This document shows, piece after piece, positions 43,303 through 52,832 of a DNA stretch of 54,891 bases (its first letter is position 1; the number at the start of each line of letters is the position of its first letter). The translations under genes were made by a program, and so were the position numbers. The stretch comes from Parapedobacter defluvii (GTDB taxonomy: Bacteria; Bacteroidota; Bacteroidia; Sphingobacteriales; Sphingobacteriaceae). The notes under the pieces are model-generated. The model worked only from the letters and a program-made list of their open reading frames with translations, ran no database searches and was not told the DNA's origin. The stretch is from NCBI RefSeq assembly GCF_014642075.1, contig NZ_BMIK01000025.1:1-54891 (forward strand), given 5' to 3'.

Positions 43303-43953
43303 ATGGGAAAAGATAAACTTCGGAAGTTCGCCGAGATTGGCACCTTCGCCAACGTTTTGCAGTTGGGTGCAGGTAAGGCGATGAGAGGACAATGGGCGTC
43401 CGGGCATTTTGGCAATAAACAACCCATTGTGTTGGAATTGGCCTGCGGCAAAGGCGAATATGCCGTCAACCTGGCTAAGCTATTTCCCGAGCGTAATTTT
43501 ATTGGTATCGACTATAAAGGCAATCGTATTTGGCGAGGAGCTAAAACGGCACTCGAAGAGCATATCAGTAATGTGGCCTTTCTCCGGATACAGATCGAAA
43601 CCATCCTGGATTATTTTGCCGAAGAAGAAGTGTCGGAAATCTGGATTACCTTTCCCGACCCGCAACCCCAGAAAAGCCGGGAAAAGAAGCGGCTAACGAA
43701 CCCAACTTTTCTGGCCAAATACCGGCAAATCCTAATTCCGGCAGGTATCATGCACCTTAAGACGGATAACGATGGATTGTTTGCCTATACGCAGGAAAAA
43801 CTGGCTGAACTAGGGCTGAATATTCAGGTGCAAACCGCAGACTTATACCGTTCAGAATTCGTGGATGAAGTACTATCCATTAAGACCTATTACGAAAAAA
43901 AATACCTCGAAACGGCAAAAAACATTAACTATATAAAGTGGAGTTGGTCGTAA
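43303..43953 (+). CDS. trmB: tRNA (guanine-46-N7)-methyltransferase
   Basis: This 216-aa SAM enzyme methylates G46 of tRNA. It has VLELACGKGEYAVNLA (SAM binding), GIDYKGNRIWRGAKTA, and the family segment ITFPDPQPQKSREKKRLTNP. The ATG at 43303 (MGKDKLRKFAEI) is chosen over the upstream one. Its last 29 bases overlap the 3' end of trhO on the other strand. Confidence 0.94.
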   Translation: MGKDKLRKFAEIGTFANVLQLGAGKAMRGQWASGHFGNKQPIVLELACGKGEYAVNLAKLFPERNFIGIDYKGNRIWRGAKTALEEHISNVAFLRIQIETILDYFAEEEVSEIWITFPDPQPQKSREKKRLTNPTFLAKYRQILIPAGIMHLKTDNDGLFAYTQEKLAELGLNIQVQTADLYRSEFVDEVLSIKTYYEKKYLETAKNINYIKWSWS

Positions 43954-44911
43954 GTTTTTTGTGTTTCCGTTTGCTGATCTTTTCGATGTTTACGGGTTGG
44001 GGAATCTTGACGTAATAACCGGTACCGTCGTAGGGGCGTTTGCGTGGGTGGCTCATGCAGGTATCCGAGCAGCAACCTTCCATCTTCCATCCACATGCCT
44101 CGCATTGGGTGAAATGTTCATTGCATTCCGGATTGGCACAATTTACCATCCGGGTGGTGGTGGTACCGCAATTTAAGCACGTAGAAACCACGGTGGGGTT
44201 CACCTGATTTACGTCCACGGTGACACGGTTGTCAAACACATAGCATCTGCCTTCAAAATCTTTTCCTCCCACTTCCTTGCCATATTTGATGATTCCACCG
44301 TGCAGTTGGTATACATCCTTGAATCCCTCTTTGAGTAACAAGGCAGATGCTTTCTCGCACTTGATACCGCCTGTACAATAGGTGAGTATTTTTTTATCTT
44401 TATACTGGGCCAATTCATTGATCTTTTCTGGAAACTCCCGGAAGTTCTCGATGTCTAACGTTACGGCATTTTTGAAGCGACCCACATTGTGTTCGTAGTT
44501 GGATCGCACATCGAGGATGACTACGTCATCACGGTCTTTCATCTCAAGGAATTCTTTGGGCTCAAGGTGTTTGCCGGTTTCTTTGGTTGGATCGATCACT
44601 TTGGGATCACGCAACCCGGAATGTACAATCTCCGGCTTATATCGGCAATGCATTTTGATGAATGAAGGTTCATCTACCTCGTCGATCTTGAAGTCGGTAT
44701 GGGCAAACCTCGGGTCGGCATGTATGGCAGCCATGTAGGCTTTGCATGCTTCCGATGTGCCTGACACCGTGCCATTAAGGCCCTCATCGGCAACAATGAT
44801 GCGGCCCACTAAACCAAGCGATTTGCAAAATTGAAGATGATCTGCGGCAAATTGTTCCGCATTGTCAATAGGGCTGTAGCAATAGTACAGCAGGGTCTGG
44901 TACTTTTTCAT
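43925..44911 (-). CDS. trhO: tRNA uridine(34) hydroxylase TrhO (rhodanese-related)
   Basis: This 328-aa enzyme is a rhodanese-fold tRNA hydroxylase that modifies wobble U34. It has the N-terminal UPF0176 domain (GLNGTVSGT), the rhodanese domain with catalytic cysteine in LTYCTGGIKCEKASALLL, and a C-terminal Cys-rich region (CLNCGTTT, CEACGWKMEGCC) that may bind zinc. The ATG at 44911 (MKKYQTLLYY) is preferred. A TAAGTTTG box lies about 60 nt upstream. Confidence 0.92.
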   Translation of the reverse strand: MKKYQTLLYYCYSPIDNAEQFAADHLQFCKSLGLVGRIIVADEGLNGTVSGTSEACKAYMAAIHADPRFAHTDFKIDEVDEPSFIKMHCRYKPEIVHSGLRDPKVIDPTKETGKHLEPKEFLEMKDRDDVVILDVRSNYEHNVGRFKNAVTLDIENFREFPEKINELAQYKDKKILTYCTGGIKCEKASALLLKEGFKDVYQLHGGIIKYGKEVGGKDFEGRCYVFDNRVTVDVNQVNPTVVSTCLNCGTTTTRMVNCANPECNEHFTQCEACGWKMEGCCSDTCMSHPRKRPYDGTGYYVKIPQPVNIEKISKRKHKKLTTNSTLYS

Positions 44912-45139
44912 GATGCATTGATACCGCTGCAAACGGCGTTTAATGTATTTTCGGGCGCAAACTTAGCTAAATTTGCTTTCATATGCAATATAATCGCGTT
45001 GAATATAAAAGCAAATTATTCATGATGGGGTTGTTTTCAATTGCATTCTTACGCACTTAAGCGATTTGTCAGTCTACTCGGCTGCCAATGGGAGACAAAC
45101 ATATTATAGCGGAAATATATAAAAACGGCTGTAGCATGT

Positions 45140-45754
45140 TTACCCCGGATCGGGCGTTGACGTAGGGTGTAGAGGTAAATAAGTGGGAATGGTTGCACCG
45201 GTCTCGTGGATGATGATGGCCACACAGCGGTAGGCTGCATCTACCTCAAAGGCAGCCCCTTCATTGGCATTGTATACGGTGTATGTCTGTCCATCGCGAT
45301 CGTAGGTTTCGACGATTTGAAGTGGATAGATGTCGGATATCTCCCGTAACGATGAACCCACTCCGATCGACTGGACCGTTTGGAAATCGGGTGAGGTTAC
45401 ACGGATCTGTTTGATCCGGGCCGTTTCATCGTTACCCATGTCGCGCGAGGTGAATATCGACAGCGGCTGGTTGCGTTTGCCATTGGGATACCAGATGGAC
45501 ACCGCTTTGCCCATGGCGGCATCGCCAAAGTCGGGTTTTCCAAGTTCGGCAAATATAGTACTGTCGGCATCGCCGATCAGGAAGCGACCCACGGATTTTC
45601 CGGGAATCAGTAAGTGATCATTTGGAAGTAACGACTGAGAAACGCTCGCTGTCGAGTCTTGCAGAGGGTGGTTGTTATTTCGGTTGCCCCCACCGCATGC
45701 GACCAGGACCATGGCCACCGCGAACGTGCCTATACAGTTCTGAAATTGGTTCAT
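45140..45754 (-). CDS. Lipoprotein of unknown function
   Basis: This ~204-aa protein has a lipoprotein signal peptide with lipobox LVAC, then a low-complexity GGGNRNNN stretch and a globular domain with VGRFLIGDADSTIFAELGKP. No family assigned. The gap between it and trhO (44912-45139 counting from the minus strand's far side) holds no clear gene. Confidence 0.7.
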   Translation of the reverse strand: MNQFQNCIGTFAVAMVLVACGGGNRNNNHPLQDSTASVSQSLLPNDHLLIPGKSVGRFLIGDADSTIFAELGKPDFGDAAMGKAVSIWYPNGKRNQPLSIFTSRDMGNDETARIKQIRVTSPDFQTVQSIGVGSSLREISDIYPLQIVETYDRDGQTYTVYNANEGAAFEVDAAYRCVAIIIHETGATIPTYLPLHPTSTPDPG

Positions 45755-45785
45755 TGGAATAAACATTTGTTATCTCTATGAACGC

Positions 45786-46010
45786 TTATCGGGCTGTTTT
45801 GTTTCGTAGGGGCTGTAGCAGGTATTCCAAACCATTGAGTTTGATTTCATACATGGTACCCAATAACATGCCTAACTTGCTTTTGGGGAAGCCCTGTTGG
45901 TGAAACCATATCAGATAGGCCTCGGGTAGGTTGCAGATTAGCGTGTCTTTATACTTGCCAAAGGGCATTTTGGTAGTTACCAGCGCCTGTAATATTTCTT
46001 CTTGTGTCAC
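45786..46010 (-). CDS. DUF3820-family protein
   Basis: This 74-aa protein has the DUF3820 pattern: KMPFGKYKDTLICNLPEAYL then WFHQQGFPKSKLG. The family is of unknown function. It starts 12 bases after the glycosyltransferase stop codon and is probably in the same operon. Confidence 0.88.
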   Translation of the reverse strand: MTQEEILQALVTTKMPFGKYKDTLICNLPEAYLIWFHQQGFPKSKLGMLLGTMYEIKLNGLEYLLQPLRNKTAR

Positions 46011-46022
46011 GGTCTGTCTGGA

Positions 46023-46781
46023 TTAATCGTTTGTTTTACCATAGCGGATGTAATATGCCGCTAGATTGAAGGCAATGACCACGTGGTTTACCAAATTAGG
46101 CAGCAAGCCGTAGTACTTACTGAATATTTGGAAGCGCTCCTTGAGGCTTTGCCAGTGGCGCTTTTTTGATAGACCGCCCACGAGGTATTTAGCCACGATA
46201 TGCCGGGTATTGACAATCTTGTCAGCCTGTTTGGCTGCACGGATAATCCAGTCAATATCACTGCTTAGCCGATAGCGCAAGTCATACGAGCCGGCGATCG
46301 CCAGGCGGATATAAATGGCCTGGTGGCTGATTGTCATGCCATAGCGGAAGCTTCGCCAGTTAAACTGTTCCGGAATGGCATGGCGGCGCAGGCCAAGCGA
46401 TTGTCCGTCTTCATTGTACAGCTCCGTTTCCCCGTAATAGATGTCCGCGTCCGGTGCTGAGGCGAAGACTTCGGTCACCGTGTCGGGTGCATAGATTTCA
46501 TCTCCGGAATTCATAAACAATACATAATCTCCGGTGGCGCGGGCGAGTCCTTTGTTCATAGCATCGTAGATACCTTTATCCGGCTCGCTTATCCAGTGGG
46601 CAATGCGATCGGCGTACCGTTTAATGACATCGACAGTGCCATCTGTAGAACCTCCGTCTATGATAAGGTATTCGATATACGGATAAGTTTGATGAATGAC
46701 GGATCCGATGGTACGCTCGATGTCACGTACATTATTATACACTACGGTAATAACGGTGAGTGTTGGCGAAAACGTATTCAT
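46023..46781 (-). CDS. Family 2 glycosyltransferase
   Basis: This ~252-aa GT-A transferase starts TLTVITVVYNNVRDIERTI and has IDGGSTDGTVDVI, EPDKGIYDAMNKGLARATGD and the DxD-like region FMNSGDEIYAPD. It likely adds a sugar to an envelope polysaccharide. The ATG at 46781 (MNTFSPTLT) has AAGGAAAT upstream and is preferred over a TTG at 46826. The preceding gene encodes a polysaccharide pyruvyl transferase. Confidence 0.9.
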   Translation of the reverse strand: MNTFSPTLTVITVVYNNVRDIERTIGSVIHQTYPYIEYLIIDGGSTDGTVDVIKRYADRIAHWISEPDKGIYDAMNKGLARATGDYVLFMNSGDEIYAPDTVTEVFASAPDADIYYGETELYNEDGQSLGLRRHAIPEQFNWRSFRYGMTISHQAIYIRLAIAGSYDLRYRLSSDIDWIIRAAKQADKIVNTRHIVAKYLVGGLSKKRHWQSLKERFQIFSKYYGLLPNLVNHVVIAFNLAAYYIRYGKTND

Positions 46782-46807
46782 CGAATCAATTTCCTTGGTT
46801 TTAGCGG

Positions 46808-47749
46808 CTAAAACTGGGTCTTCCAACGTTGTATTGCACCGGTATTCAGGTACAATTTGACGCTCATCTCTTCGTGTATTTTTTCTTCGAGCAGGTCGAT
46901 GCGTTGGCGCTCAAGCACGTTGAGGCCGATATCATTACGCATTTCGATGGCGCGGTTATCAATGCCAATGATAAGTGCTTTACGACGTTTTTGAAGTGCC
47001 CGGATGCCTGCATGCAACCGGGTACCCACGTATTCACAAGATTCTTTTTCAAGAAATGTGTCGAATGCTGACAGTTTGGGAGCAATATACTGCACGTCGG
47101 ATGTCAGGCTTTCGATATAGGCCCGGTCCTTCGATCCCTGTATCCACACGTACACGTCTCTGTAGTTTCTCTTTAGAGTTTCTAACAGCAGCCGGTCCCG
47201 TTCGGGATCCCGCAGGTAATCCGTAACGGTGGTAACGACGGTATCTCGTTTTCGGGGATTGATCTGCGAGAGGTGCGGTTCATCAAGGCCCCATACCGTG
47301 GGACACCCTGTATTAATCACGTTTTTGATACCAATTTCAGCTAGCTTCTGTAGCGTATAGTTATCACGTACCGCGTGAAGATACCGTTTGGAAAACAACG
47401 CTTTATACATCCATTTGGAGTAAAGTGATATGGGCTTGTCTTGGTATTGCCACCAGCCTACCCCCAGCAGTACGACTTTATGCCGTAATGCCAGCAGGTC
47501 CTTCATGGCTACCTTCCACTGAGGTTTACCAAACGTATTGTTCTTTAACAAATTTGTTCCGCCTACTAAGGCGGTGTCATACTTACGGAGTGCAGGAAGA
47601 TCCAGTGGATGGATGGAAAAATGTGTAGGTATATTGATGACGAAATCGTCGGTAAAGAGTTCGTTGACAATCCGGTTCACGGCATCCATGATAATATGGT
47701 CGCCGAGGTTAGTGGTTGCAATGGACGTATCAAATATAATTTTGGGCAT
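46808..47749 (-). CDS. Polysaccharide pyruvyl transferase-family protein
   Basis: This 313-aa protein has the family N-terminus IIFDTSIATTNLGDHIIMDA and the AFDTFLEKESCEYVGTRLHA segment with the conserved LHAGIRALQ. Such enzymes add pyruvate ketals to sugars of surface polysaccharides. Its pairing with a glycosyltransferase fits that. The acceptor is unknown. Confidence 0.88.
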   Translation of the reverse strand: MPKIIFDTSIATTNLGDHIIMDAVNRIVNELFTDDFVINIPTHFSIHPLDLPALRKYDTALVGGTNLLKNNTFGKPQWKVAMKDLLALRHKVVLLGVGWWQYQDKPISLYSKWMYKALFSKRYLHAVRDNYTLQKLAEIGIKNVINTGCPTVWGLDEPHLSQINPRKRDTVVTTVTDYLRDPERDRLLLETLKRNYRDVYVWIQGSKDRAYIESLTSDVQYIAPKLSAFDTFLEKESCEYVGTRLHAGIRALQKRRKALIIGIDNRAIEMRNDIGLNVLERQRIDLLEEKIHEEMSVKLYLNTGAIQRWKTQF

Positions 47750-47761
47750 AAGATCTTTGCG

Positions 47762-48505
47762 CTAAACAACCTCTACCACTTTGTTGAATCCACTCAGACT
47801 GATGTGTTTTGGGTCCAGATCCGTTACCAGGTATGAAATGGCATTAAGACTGCAAACCTTCATCTTTTGTACCGAGTTGAGTTTTTCTGCAATGCTTAGA
47901 ATAGCGGTCTTCGTTGAACAGCGGATCATTGCTTTTTTAATCTGCACGACTTCCCAATCTGAATCGGTAACCCCATCCTCCACAGATAGGCTGTTGGTAC
48001 CCAATAGGCACAGGTCTACCCGTATCTCAGAAAGCTGATTGATGACCTGCGAGCCGATGCTGGTGTTGGTATTTCTCGACAATTTGCCACCAATGAGAAT
48101 GACATCCGCGTGCGTTCGTTCAGCCAGTTCGAGTGCTACCAGTGGGCTGATGGTAAAAAAGGTGCATTGAAGGCTTTCAGGGATGATCCGAGCCAGTTCC
48201 AGCAGGGTTGTCCCTCCGCCAGCCAGCACAGTCATTCCATTTTGGATGAGGTTAACAGCTTTGGTTGCAATTTGTTTTTTTGCGTCGCGGGCATATATGT
48301 TGTTCTCCTGAAAAGGATACTGGAATGATTTGGAGAGAGCTCCCCCGTACACTTTGAGCACTTGTCCGTTTTCGGCCAACTCATTCAAATCACGTCTGAT
48401 CGTATCTTCCGAAACATTGAGTTGTATACTTAAGTCGGAAGATAAAACTTTGTTGTGTAAATTTAATTGATGGACGATAAACGCTTGCCGTTCTTCTTTC
48501 AACAT
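47762..48505 (-). CDS. DeoR/GlpR-family transcriptional regulator
   Basis: This 247-aa regulator has an N-terminal HTH (LNLHNKVLSSDLSIQLNVSEDTIRRDLN) and a C-terminal sugar-phosphate sensor domain (VLAGGGTTLLELARIIP, LIGGKLSRNTNTSIG). It is divergent from nagA with a 161-base intergenic region, so it probably controls nagA in response to an amino-sugar phosphate. That target is inferred. Confidence 0.92.
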   Translation of the reverse strand: MLKEERQAFIVHQLNLHNKVLSSDLSIQLNVSEDTIRRDLNELAENGQVLKVYGGALSKSFQYPFQENNIYARDAKKQIATKAVNLIQNGMTVLAGGGTTLLELARIIPESLQCTFFTISPLVALELAERTHADVILIGGKLSRNTNTSIGSQVINQLSEIRVDLCLLGTNSLSVEDGVTDSDWEVVQIKKAMIRCSTKTAILSIAEKLNSVQKMKVCSLNAISYLVTDLDPKHISLSGFNKVVEVV

Positions 48506-48666
48506 TTGTGTAACGGTTATTTATTGGCGTAAAGATAGGATAAATCGGAGAAATAGCAATTATCAGGAATCTGAGCCATGGGCAATAAGTTATCAATTTG
48601 ATGCGAAAAACACCAAATAAACCGAGGAAATTTGTATAATTACTGCCCATAATAAGTTGGTAACCG

Positions 48667-49779
48667 ATGGCGGAATCAATCGTTGCATTCATTAACGGGA
48701 CTATATTCACGGAAGATAAATTAATCAACGGAAAAGCTCTTTTGATAAAGGAGAGCAGGGTGGTGGGCACCATCGGGCTTAACGAAATTCCCGGCGAGGC
48801 ACAACTGGTGGATGTTGGGGGTAACTATGTGGCACCCGGATTTATTGACCTGCAGATTTACGGAGGTGGTGGAAAGTTATTTTCGGCTGACCCTTCAGCT
48901 GATGCAATGGATGAGATCGCGCGGGTATTGGTAAAATCGGGCACAACGAGTTTTTTAATTACGATCGCTACTAACCCGTTGGAAGTAATTGATGATGCTT
49001 TTGGAACATTAGCCATGTACCGTCATCCAGCGCTTCTGGGCCTGCACCTGGAAGGACCTTATTTGAATAAAGCGCGGAAGGGTGCACATCCGGCCGAGTG
49101 CATCCGCAAGCCCGATGTTGAGGAGCTTGCTGCCCTGGTGGAACGTGCCAATGGCTGCATGCGGATGATGACTATTGCCCCAGAACGGTTTACCCCGGAA
49201 GCGATCCGGCTGCTATTGGACAATGGAATACTGCTGTCCGCAGGTCATAGCGACGCTTCTTTCAGTGAAGCCATGATAGCGTTCCGTAGTGGCGTACGTG
49301 CCGTTACGCATCTATTCAATGCAATGTCGCCAATGCACCACCGCAATCCCGGACTACCAGGCGCAGCATTCCAATCGGACACCGTCTTTGCTAGCATCGT
49401 GGCCGATGGCATACATGTAGACTACGAAATGCTTTCCATCGCCAAAAAAGCAATGGGCGACCGTCTCTTCCTCATCACCGATGCGGTGACTGAAACCCAC
49501 GAAGGTACATATACCCACATATTTCAGGGGGATCGATATACACTTCCTGACGGAACGCTATCGGGCTCAGCCCTGACAATGATGCAGGCCGTAGCCAATT
49601 GCGTACGTCATGCAGGGATTCCATTGGAGGAGGCACTTCGGATGGCTTCGCAGTACCCGGCCTCGTTGATCGGTGCGGATACGCTTGGCCGCATTGCACC
49701 GGGAGCGACTGCCAACTTGGTGGTTTTTGATCATCAATATATCGTGAAGCAGGTTTTCTTGGAAGGAAAGCAGGTATGA
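48667..49779 (+). CDS. nagA: N-acetylglucosamine-6-phosphate deacetylase
   Basis: This 370-aa amidohydrolase removes acetate from GlcNAc-6-phosphate. Visible motifs are GLHLEGPYLNKARKGAH, SAGHSDASFSEAM and VTHLFNAMSPMHHRNPG, and LITDAVTETHEGTYTH. Its last bases overlap the dctA start as ATGA. It likely feeds GlcNAc from chitin or peptidoglycan into glycolysis. Confidence 0.95.
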   Translation: MAESIVAFINGTIFTEDKLINGKALLIKESRVVGTIGLNEIPGEAQLVDVGGNYVAPGFIDLQIYGGGGKLFSADPSADAMDEIARVLVKSGTTSFLITIATNPLEVIDDAFGTLAMYRHPALLGLHLEGPYLNKARKGAHPAECIRKPDVEELAALVERANGCMRMMTIAPERFTPEAIRLLLDNGILLSAGHSDASFSEAMIAFRSGVRAVTHLFNAMSPMHHRNPGLPGAAFQSDTVFASIVADGIHVDYEMLSIAKKAMGDRLFLITDAVTETHEGTYTHIFQGDRYTLPDGTLSGSALTMMQAVANCVRHAGIPLEEALRMASQYPASLIGADTLGRIAPGATANLVVFDHQYIVKQVFLEGKQV

Positions 49780-51035
49780 GAAGAAATTTAAAAAAGTTAT
49801 TTAACCTGCTATACTTTCAAGTACTCCTTGCGATTGGTGTAGGTATTCTTGTTGGCCATTTCTTTCCCACCGTGGGGGTACAGTTGAAACCATTGGGCGA
49901 TGGGTTCATCAAACTTATCAAAATGGTTATAGCCCCCCTTATTTTTTGCAGCATTGTGTTGGGCATAGCGGGAATGGAAGATGTAAAGAAAATCGGCAAG
50001 GTGGGAATCAAATCAATGGTATATTTCCAGGTAACCACAGTGGTAGCGATGATGTTAGGTGTGTTGGTCATCAACGGATTGCGTCCGGGAGAAGGGATGC
50101 ATGCAGATCCCAATACATTGGATACGACAGAGGTGGCTTCGTATATCGAAGCGGGTAAGCACCAAGGGGGATTTGTGGATTTCCTACTAGATATTATTCC
50201 GGAGAACATTTTCGGCGCCTTGTCTTCCGGCAATTTGTTGCAGGTATTGTTTTTTGCTGTGTTATTTGGGTTCGGACTTTCCAAAATCGGCCTGCGTGCA
50301 GAACCGGCGATACGGGTGATGCAATCGTTTCTCGACGGGTTGTTTGTTGTGATCGGGATGGTTATGAAGGTTGCGCCGATCGGAGCGATGGGAGCCATGG
50401 GGTTTACCATTGGCAAGTACGGAATTGGCGCATTGTCTTCGTTGGGGATGCTCATGCTGGCGTTTTATGTGACTTGCCTGCTATATATCTTTCTGTTTGC
50501 CGGAGGGATGCTAAAGTATTATGGAATCAGTATCTTCAAAGTGCTGCGTTTCATCAAGGAGGAGCTACTGGTGGTACTGGGTACTTCCTCATCGGAATCG
50601 GTACTGCCCAACATCATGCAGAAGTTGGAACGGATGGGCTGTTCGAGGTCATTGGTACGTTTGGTCGTTCCTTCAGGGTATTCTTTTAACCTGGATGGAA
50701 CGGCTATTTATTTGACAATGGCCGCAATTTTTCTTTCACAGGCTGTAGATATGCCGATGGGTTTGGAAGAGCAACTGTTTCTGCTGATTGTATTGACAGT
50801 AACGTCAAACGGAGCGGCGGGAGTAACCGGAAGCGGTTTTGTTATTTTGGTGGCAACCTTGCCTGTGGTGGGCCATATTCCGGTTGAATCGGTAGCGCTG
50901 ATATTCGGCATTGACCGGTTCATGAGTGAAGCCCGCGCGTTGACCAATCTGATTGGTAATACGGCTGCTACTATTTTGGTTGCCAGGTGGGAAAACGAGC
51001 TTGACATGGAACAGCTGAAGGCCGAACTGGGTTAA
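49776..51035 (+). CDS. Dicarboxylate/amino acid:cation symporter (DctA/GltP type)
   Basis: This 419-aa inner-membrane carrier has about eight to ten membrane segments, the GTSSSESVLPNIMQKLERMG signature and the SGYSFNLDGTAIYLTMAAIF signature typical of C4-dicarboxylate/glutamate symporters. It is translationally coupled to nagA. Why a carboxylate carrier sits with nagA is unclear; acetate, amino acids or a cell-wall product may be its substrate. The stop codon overlaps that of xseB on the other strand by 4 bases. Confidence 0.93.
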   Translation: MRRNLKKLFNLLYFQVLLAIGVGILVGHFFPTVGVQLKPLGDGFIKLIKMVIAPLIFCSIVLGIAGMEDVKKIGKVGIKSMVYFQVTTVVAMMLGVLVINGLRPGEGMHADPNTLDTTEVASYIEAGKHQGGFVDFLLDIIPENIFGALSSGNLLQVLFFAVLFGFGLSKIGLRAEPAIRVMQSFLDGLFVVIGMVMKVAPIGAMGAMGFTIGKYGIGALSSLGMLMLAFYVTCLLYIFLFAGGMLKYYGISIFKVLRFIKEELLVVLGTSSSESVLPNIMQKLERMGCSRSLVRLVVPSGYSFNLDGTAIYLTMAAIFLSQAVDMPMGLEEQLFLLIVLTVTSNGAAGVTGSGFVILVATLPVVGHIPVESVALIFGIDRFMSEARALTNLIGNTAATILVARWENELDMEQLKAELG

Positions 51036-51259
51036 TCCGTGTCTTCATCCGGTTGTTGGGCTTCTTTTTCCAGATTGGCCAGTATGTTGTTTACTTCTTC
51101 TTCGGTTGCGGTCAACTTAGCTTTGCATACGCTAATCAGTAGGGTTGCCCGCTTTACTTTGGTTGAGAGTTCATCAATCGAAATTTCTCCGTGTTCGATT
51201 TCAGATACGATGGTTTGCAGTTCTTCAAATGCGTCTGTATAGGTGTATTGTTTATTCAT
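51032..51259 (-). CDS. xseB: Exodeoxyribonuclease VII small subunit
   Basis: This 75-aa helical protein starts YTYTDAFEELQTIVSEIEHGEISID, the family signature. It pairs with XseA to degrade single-stranded DNA. It overlaps xseA by 8 bases, so the subunits are made together. Confidence 0.92.
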   Translation of the reverse strand: MNKQYTYTDAFEELQTIVSEIEHGEISIDELSTKVKRATLLISVCKAKLTATEEEVNNILANLEKEAQQPDEDTD

Positions 51260-52589
51260 CGTTTGTAGTTTTTGAATGGATAACGGTGCTGTAAACCTGC
51301 CCGGAAGCCAAAAGAGTTTCCAGTGTATCTCCTTTTTTTATATATTCAGTGCTTTTTAGCGCGTGCCCGTTAATTCGGGTGATGCTGTATCCACGGTTGA
51401 GTACCTGCTGCGGATCCAGTAGTTTCACAGATCTTTCCATCGCGGTTAGCTGAGTCTGCTGATCTTTGAGCGCTCCAGTAGTAGCAGTTTGCAGCATTTT
51501 TTGGGAATGTAGCAATATTTGGGTGCCTTGCCGTAAACGGTTGATGCTCGCCATATTTAGTCGGATAAACTGATGTTCAAGTGCTTTTTGCTGTTGGCTG
51601 AGCAGGTGGATGCTGTGTAGGCGAAAATACCGGACACAGTCGTTCAGTGTGTTGCGATGGGCTAGTAATAACTGGCGGGTCTTGTGTACAATAACTTCCT
51701 GAGCCTGGGCGACGGGTACGGCGAATTGGTGGAATCGTTGGATAAGGAAATCAGCGAGTTCGCTGGGGGTGATTGCATTTTGATGGGCCACCATCTCGGC
51801 GACAGTCTCATTGGTAGAATGGCCGATGCCGGTCAGTACAGGAATGGGAAACTGTGCGATGGCCGATGCCAGTAGGTAATTGTTGTAGCTTGATAAACCC
51901 ACGTCTCCACCACCACCACGGATAATGGTCACAACATCATAGTCTTCTATGTGTTCCGCAATGTTTACCAACTGATTGAGGATGGAGGGAATAGATTTAT
52001 CACCTTGTAACAACGCTGGAAAAAGATTCCGCTCGAACCGGTAACCCCACGGATTTCCATCGAGTATTTTCAGGAAATCGGAGTACCCTTTGCTGGTTTC
52101 TACGGATAGGATGGCTAACCGTTTCGGCACGGTAGGAAAGGGTAAACGTTTATTCGCGTAGAAAAGGCCCTCTCTTTTGAGTCGGCTGAGGCTTTCCTGT
52201 TTCTCACGTTCAAGTTCGCCGAGTGAGTAGGCAGGGTCTATATCTAGGATACGGAGGCTCAGGCCGTATAGCGGGTCATAGGATATCGTGGCCTGAAATA
52301 GGATGGTGATGCCGTTTTTCAAGGGTTCCCGGATGATTTCAATAAAACGTTGGTTGATCCGTTGGTAATCGCCGTTCCAGAGTACAGAGCGCATTTCTGC
52401 GATAATTTTACCCTCTTTTTTCTCGACAAGCTCGGGGTAACAATGGCCCGAATGGGTATAATGGTTGAGCTTGTTCATCTCGGCTTTGATCCAATAGACC
52501 TGCCGATACCGTTCGGCGATCGTTCGCTGGATGCTCTTGGCTACTTCTCCCAGGGAAAAAATGATCTTATCCGGTAATTTCTCAGGCAT
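51252..52589 (-). CDS. xseA: Exodeoxyribonuclease VII large subunit
   Basis: This 445-aa catalytic subunit has an N-terminal OB-fold (ERYRQVYWIKAEMNKL), the conserved VVTIIRGGGGDVGLSSYNNYLLA segment, GIGHSTNETVAEMVAHQNAITP and a long C-terminal helical region. The ATG at 52589 is chosen; an upstream TTG is possible. A minus-strand TACCTTTG box at 52593-52600 ends 3 nt before the ATG, suggesting a leaderless mRNA. Confidence 0.94.
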   Translation of the reverse strand: MPEKLPDKIIFSLGEVAKSIQRTIAERYRQVYWIKAEMNKLNHYTHSGHCYPELVEKKEGKIIAEMRSVLWNGDYQRINQRFIEIIREPLKNGITILFQATISYDPLYGLSLRILDIDPAYSLGELEREKQESLSRLKREGLFYANKRLPFPTVPKRLAILSVETSKGYSDFLKILDGNPWGYRFERNLFPALLQGDKSIPSILNQLVNIAEHIEDYDVVTIIRGGGGDVGLSSYNNYLLASAIAQFPIPVLTGIGHSTNETVAEMVAHQNAITPSELADFLIQRFHQFAVPVAQAQEVIVHKTRQLLLAHRNTLNDCVRYFRLHSIHLLSQQQKALEHQFIRLNMASINRLRQGTQILLHSQKMLQTATTGALKDQQTQLTAMERSVKLLDPQQVLNRGYSITRINGHALKSTEYIKKGDTLETLLASGQVYSTVIHSKTTNDE

Positions 52590-52832
52590 ACTCAAAGGTA
52601 AGCTTTTTCCGTAAAATCGTTACCTTTGTACCCGGAAATCTGTTATGTGGGCAGTTTGTTCACAAAAAAGCAATGAAATCTGCAAGACAGTAGGTGCGTA
52701 TGAGCTTCAATCGGCTTAAGGCAAATTAGGCAATGAAACGATAAATGGGGGTCTTTAACAAGCGAGCTTGGCAAAACCATCTCATAATTGCCGTTGAAGC
52801 ACAAAATAATGAATCAACAAAATGTTTTCGAA

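Noticed and set aside
43925-43953. trmB and trhO 3' overlap as an assembly error
   Set aside because: Both proteins end with plausible C-termini and convergent overlaps are also seen at dctA/xseB.
52629-52832. Structured ncRNA (6S-like) ahead of def
   Set aside because: A promoter-like box and 200 nt of leader are present, but no long central-bulge hairpin or known motif could be traced.
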